DNA of 37,667 nt from Methylobacterium bullatum (GTDB lineage: Bacteria; Pseudomonadota; Alphaproteobacteria; Rhizobiales; Beijerinckiaceae). Position numbers and translations under genes: made by a program. Shown piece after piece: positions 35,225 to 37,667 of the stretch. How positions within the stretch are numbered: position 1 is the stretch's first letter; each line of letters opens with the position of its first letter. The notes beneath the pieces were generated by a model, which was given only the letters and a program-made list of their open reading frames with translations, was not told the origin of the DNA and searched no databases. The stretch is taken from the NCBI RefSeq assembly GCF_014845095.1, contig NZ_NKUG01000013.1, positions 1 through 37,667 on the forward strand, given 5' to 3'.

Positions 35225-36052
35225 ATGTCCGACACGATGTCGCCCAAAGCCGCCCAGGCGCTGCTTCCCGCCCTGAGGGAGGCGATCCGTGAGGCGGCGT
35301 CCCTGGCCCTCCCCTTCTTCAGGGCGGGGGCGCAGACGACCGCGCGGACATGGTCGAAAGCCGGCGGGTCGCCGGTGACGGAAGCCGACGTCGCGGTGGA
35401 TACGTTCCTGAAGATCCGCCTCAGCGCGCTGCTGCCCGAGGCGGCCTGGCTGTCGGAGGAGACCAGCGACGATGCCATCCGGCTCGGCTCGGACCTCGTC
35501 TGGATCGTCGATCCCATCGACGGGACACGGGCCTTCCTCACCGGCCATCAGGACTGGTCGATCTCGGTGGCGCTGCTGGCGGGCGGACAACCGATCCTCG
35601 GCTTCGTCCACGCACCGGTGACCGACCGGTTCTACGAGGCCGTGGCGGGGGGCGGGGCGACCTGCAACGGCGTGCCGCTGTCCGTCTCGACCCAGACCGG
35701 CCTCACGGGGGCGAAGGTGACCGGACCGAAGCCGATGATCGACAAGCTCGCGCGTGGCGGCTCGACGAACGGCGAGGCCCTCGATGTCCAGATCGTCCCT
35801 CGGGTGCCGTCCCTCGCCTTGCGGGTGGCGCGGGTCGCCGAGGGATCGATCGATGTCGGCCTGGTCTCGTCCGATGCGCGCGACTGGGATCTTGCCGGGG
35901 CGGATCTGCTCCTTCGCGAGGCCGGCGGATCGGTGAGCGACCTGAAGGGAACCCGCACGACCTACAACCGCCCGGACCCCGTCCACGGCGCGCTGATCGC
36001 GATGTCGAACGGCTTGCGCGACGATGTCGTCGCGGCCCTGACGCGGGGCTAG
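35225..36052 (+). CDS. cysQ: Inositol-monophosphatase-family protein, CysQ-like 3'(2'),5'-bisphosphate nucleotidase
   Basis: A 275-residue Mg2+-dependent phosphatase. Family motifs are WLSEET (75-80), WIVDPIDGTRAF (93-104, metal-binding D96 and D99) and RDWDLAGADLLLREAGG near the C-terminus. CysQ enzymes remove the 3'-phosphate from 3'-phosphoadenosine-5'-phosphate, a by-product of sulfate assimilation; inositol monophosphatase or histidinol-phosphatase activity cannot be excluded. The ATG at 35225 is chosen because GGAG lies four bases before it; the open frame runs further upstream without family similarity. Confidence 0.87.
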   Translation: MSDTMSPKAAQALLPALREAIREAASLALPFFRAGAQTTARTWSKAGGSPVTEADVAVDTFLKIRLSALLPEAAWLSEETSDDAIRLGSDLVWIVDPIDGTRAFLTGHQDWSISVALLAGGQPILGFVHAPVTDRFYEAVAGGGATCNGVPLSVSTQTGLTGAKVTGPKPMIDKLARGGSTNGEALDVQIVPRVPSLALRVARVAEGSIDVGLVSSDARDWDLAGADLLLREAGGSVSDLKGTRTTYNRPDPVHGALIAMSNGLRDDVVAALTRG

Positions 36053-36196
36053 GGCGGCCTTCGCCAACGGGGACGCGGGCTCGCCAAAGGCCGAGCCTCA
36101 CCACGGGGCTCCAGGCCCTGTGGACGAAGACGCCGGCGATCACGATGGCATCTCCGCTCAGGCTGTGTTCCGGACGCACTCGGAGGCAAAGCCCGG

Positions 36197-36724
36197 TCAG
36201 ATCAGCATGGCCCCGCGACCGGACGCGACGACAGGGGCAATGCCCGCGTAGAAGAACGGGATGCTGTCCTCGGGGCCGTTCACCACGCGACCCCTTACCT
36301 TGGCCATGACGCAGACACCGATTTCGGCCTCCCCTCTGCCGATGGTCAGAACGAAGGGATTGTCTTTGTCGCCCCGCAGGTAGCGTCCGCCGAACGCACG
36401 GCGCGCGACCTCGAAGACATACGCCGATGTCAGGAAATGGAGATCATCCGGAAGCGGCTCGCGCCTGCGATGAAAATCATCGAGCACTTGGTCGACCAGG
36501 GCAAGGGACGCCTCGCTGTAATCGAGTTTGCTCCCATCGATCGGCGATCCGGAATGCGAGAAGGCCGCGACGAAGTCCGCCGCTTGCCACTCCATGCCTT
36601 CCTCAATGCTCGTGGGCATCCCGTTCGAATTCGGGATGCCCTGATTGACCTTGTCCCTCCACGGGGCGAACGGATTGGTTCCACCGGAGAACGATCCGAA
36701 CAGCTTTCTCAGAAAGCCAAACAT
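36197..36724 (-). CDS. Unknown cytoplasmic protein
   Basis: A 175-residue protein I do not recognise. It starts MFGFLRKLFG, a short amphipathic basic helix, followed by a polar linker, and then an alpha/beta domain. Notable stretches are LDYSEASLALVDQVLDDF near 70 and FLTSAYVFEVARRAFGGRYL near 97-116, ending with FYAGIAPVVASGRGAM. There is no clear signal peptide or membrane helix. The shape recalls small bacterial immunity or housekeeping DUF proteins, but no specific family is claimed. GGGAG lies about ten bases before the ATG at 36724. No partner gene is visible next to it. Confidence 0.6.
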   Translation of the reverse strand: MFGFLRKLFGSFSGGTNPFAPWRDKVNQGIPNSNGMPTSIEEGMEWQAADFVAAFSHSGSPIDGSKLDYSEASLALVDQVLDDFHRRREPLPDDLHFLTSAYVFEVARRAFGGRYLRGDKDNPFVLTIGRGEAEIGVCVMAKVRGRVVNGPEDSIPFFYAGIAPVVASGRGAMLI

Positions 36725-37046
36725 ATCGCCTGTGCTCCCGGTGTTTGCTCTGTCGGAATTAGCGGGCTCAAGATCGTCCGACGCCGTTTGTCCTGCAATG
36801 GTCCCAGCGAAAGACGTACCGGTTCCGCCGGCACCGAGATCGTTCGACCACTCGGACTACCTCTTAGGTCAATTGACGCGAGAATGGCAAAGCCGGAGCC
36901 CGCCTCCCGGCCGCCTGGAGCAGTGCTGGTCCCGGCGGTAGCAGCGCCGGCATGGTCTAGACATGCGAACGCCGAGCTCGGTGAGGAACTCGGCGTGAAA
37001 CGTCGTGAGGCGCGAGGAGACTATCCCCGGCGCGGGAAGGCCCCGA
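36725..37046. other. Gene-free gap with one short inverted repeat
   Basis: 322 bases without a supported gene. An 8-bp inverted repeat, ACGCCGAG (36969-36976) with CTCGGCGT (36989-36996), lies about 50 bp after the stop of the gene at 37047 and may help end that transcript, though no T tract follows. Confidence 0.4.
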
Positions 37047-37277
37047 TCAGGCGTGTTCGCGAACCGCGACCACGTCGGGAGCCACGCCCAGCCGCTCGGC
37101 CAGATGCCAGCGCAATTCACGGGGCGAGTGATAATTGTAAGAGGTGTCGATGAGGTGGCTGAGATCGATGTCCTGCGCTTCACGCGACGTCGTCTGCTTC
37201 AGCTTTCCTACCTTGAAGGTCGCCGCATCGGTGATCGGCGAACGGACGCCGCGGCGTCGGGTATATTCGAACAACAT
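37047..37277 (-). CDS. Small conserved-type protein, unknown function
   Basis: A 76-residue basic-start protein from the ATG at 37277 (MLFEYTRRRGVRSPITDAATF). It has a C-terminal helical part with HSPRELRWHLAERLGV. It has no signal, membrane segment or catalytic motif. A weak AAGAAA precedes the start. Its codon pattern is coding-like and I have the impression that similar small proteins exist in Methylobacterium, but no family or role is assigned. The cold-shock gene lies upstream on the same strand, separated by strong hairpins. Confidence 0.5.
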   Translation of the reverse strand: MLFEYTRRRGVRSPITDAATFKVGKLKQTTSREAQDIDLSHLIDTSYNYHSPRELRWHLAERLGVAPDVVAVREHA

Positions 37278-37416
37278 GTTTTCTTGTGATCTTTCAGATT
37301 TTCTTGGTGTGCGAAACGACGAGCTTTGCCTCTCGTTCCGTAAGTCAAAGGATTTTGGGGTTGAGGATAGGTCATTCCTGAAACGAACTCGTCTCCCCAG
37401 AGGAGCGCGTCGGAAT

Positions 37417-37469
37417 GCCGGCGAAGCCGGCGCTTGGCGCCGGTGGTGACGCCAGCCCCGAGGGCTGGC
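37417..37469 (-). terminator. Hairpins after the cold-shock gene
   Basis: GCCAGCCC (37451-37458) and GGGCTGGC (37462-37469) form a strong 8-bp stem with a three-base loop just after the cold-shock stop. A second stem, GCCGGC-GAA-GCCGGC, is at 37417-37431. Neither is followed by a T tract, so they may act as mRNA-stabilising ends or factor-aided terminators. Confidence 0.5.
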
Positions 37470-37479
37470 GCCGGGTGCG

Positions 37480-37667
37480 TCAGGCCGCCTGGAGGTTACC
37501 AGCCGAGTCCTTGCCGCTGCGCTTGTCGGTCTGGATCTCGTAGGAGACCTTCTGACCTTCAATGAGATTGCGCATTCCCGCGCGCTCGACGGCGGAGAGG
37601 TGAAAGAACACGTCACTTGCCGCCGTCATCGGGCTGAATGAAGCCGTAGCCTTTGGGTTCGTTGAAC
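37480..37667 (-). pseudogene. CspA-family cold-shock gene, partial and frameshifted
   Basis: The gene runs off the right edge. On the minus strand it reads FNEPKGYGFIQPDDGGK, including the RNP1 motif KGYGFI, and then meets TGA. Shifting past one base, the T at 37615 (A on the plus strand), restores DVFFHLSAVERAG, with RNP2 DVFFH, and the usual tail EGQKVSYEIQTDKRSGKDS ending in NLQAA and stop at 37480. Everything except that one base matches an intact cold-shock RNA chaperone. Either a one-base insertion has inactivated this copy or the base is a sequencing error. Genomes of this group carry several csp copies. Confidence 0.85.

Overview
The window is high-GC alphaproteobacterial chromosome. 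The gene content and neighbourhoods point to the order Hyphomicrobiales (Rhizobiales) and most likely to Methylobacterium or a close relative. The main clues are the CIRCE-controlled groESL operon, the CspA-type cold-shock gene ending the window, a ubiA / DUF6101-like / rsmE / gshA neighbourhood, Gly/Tyr-rich secreted proteins, and the family of palindromic intergenic repeats. The organism is inferred from protein content only; there is no rRNA gene here.

Layout. 1-6.5 kb: a Tat-exported metallo-beta-lactamase-fold hydrolase whose ribosome binding site lies in a perfect 26-bp hairpin, then on the minus strand glcF, glcE, a polysaccharide flippase and a CorA-type magnesium channel. 6.6-8.9 kb: groES-groEL with promoter, CIRCE operator and terminator. 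8.9-14.6 kb: a long inverted repeat, two small exported or anchored proteins of unknown function, a BacA/SbmA-type ABC exporter, an lrgAB pair and a TerB-like protein. 14.75-17.9 kb: tRNA-Thr(CGT) followed by an AT-richer segment with a GSCFA-domain protein, a gene broken at a G tract, a decayed transposase and an orphan small gene. This reads as an old genomic island at a tRNA. 18.2-19.4 kb: a membrane-bound diguanylate cyclase with a degenerate inhibitory site.

19.5-27.7 kb is the most coherent block: a fructose regulon. It has a fused EIIA-HPr-EI protein (fruB), 1-phosphofructokinase (fruK), the EIIBC permease (fruA) and an OprB-type outer-membrane porin, all on the minus strand, with a divergent LacI-family repressor. 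Two near-palindromic operators lie in the shared promoter region, one of them inside the fruB promoter. Together they describe sugar entry across the outer membrane, phosphorylating import, the second phosphorylation to fructose-1,6-bisphosphate, and feedback through the repressor. Two palindromic repeats sit between the operon genes, and one supplies the fruK stop codon.

27.9-37.7 kb: mostly housekeeping genes (Nudix hydrolase, TusA-like protein, gshA, rsmE, ubiA, cysQ) mixed with small proteins of unknown function, ending in a cold-shock gene cut by the window edge and carrying an apparent one-base frameshift. I found no CRISPR array, prophage, secondary-metabolite cluster or clearly new multi-gene system. 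The best leads for something undescribed are the tRNA-adjacent island, the hairpin that masks the first gene's ribosome binding site, and the repeat elements embedded in the fructose operon.
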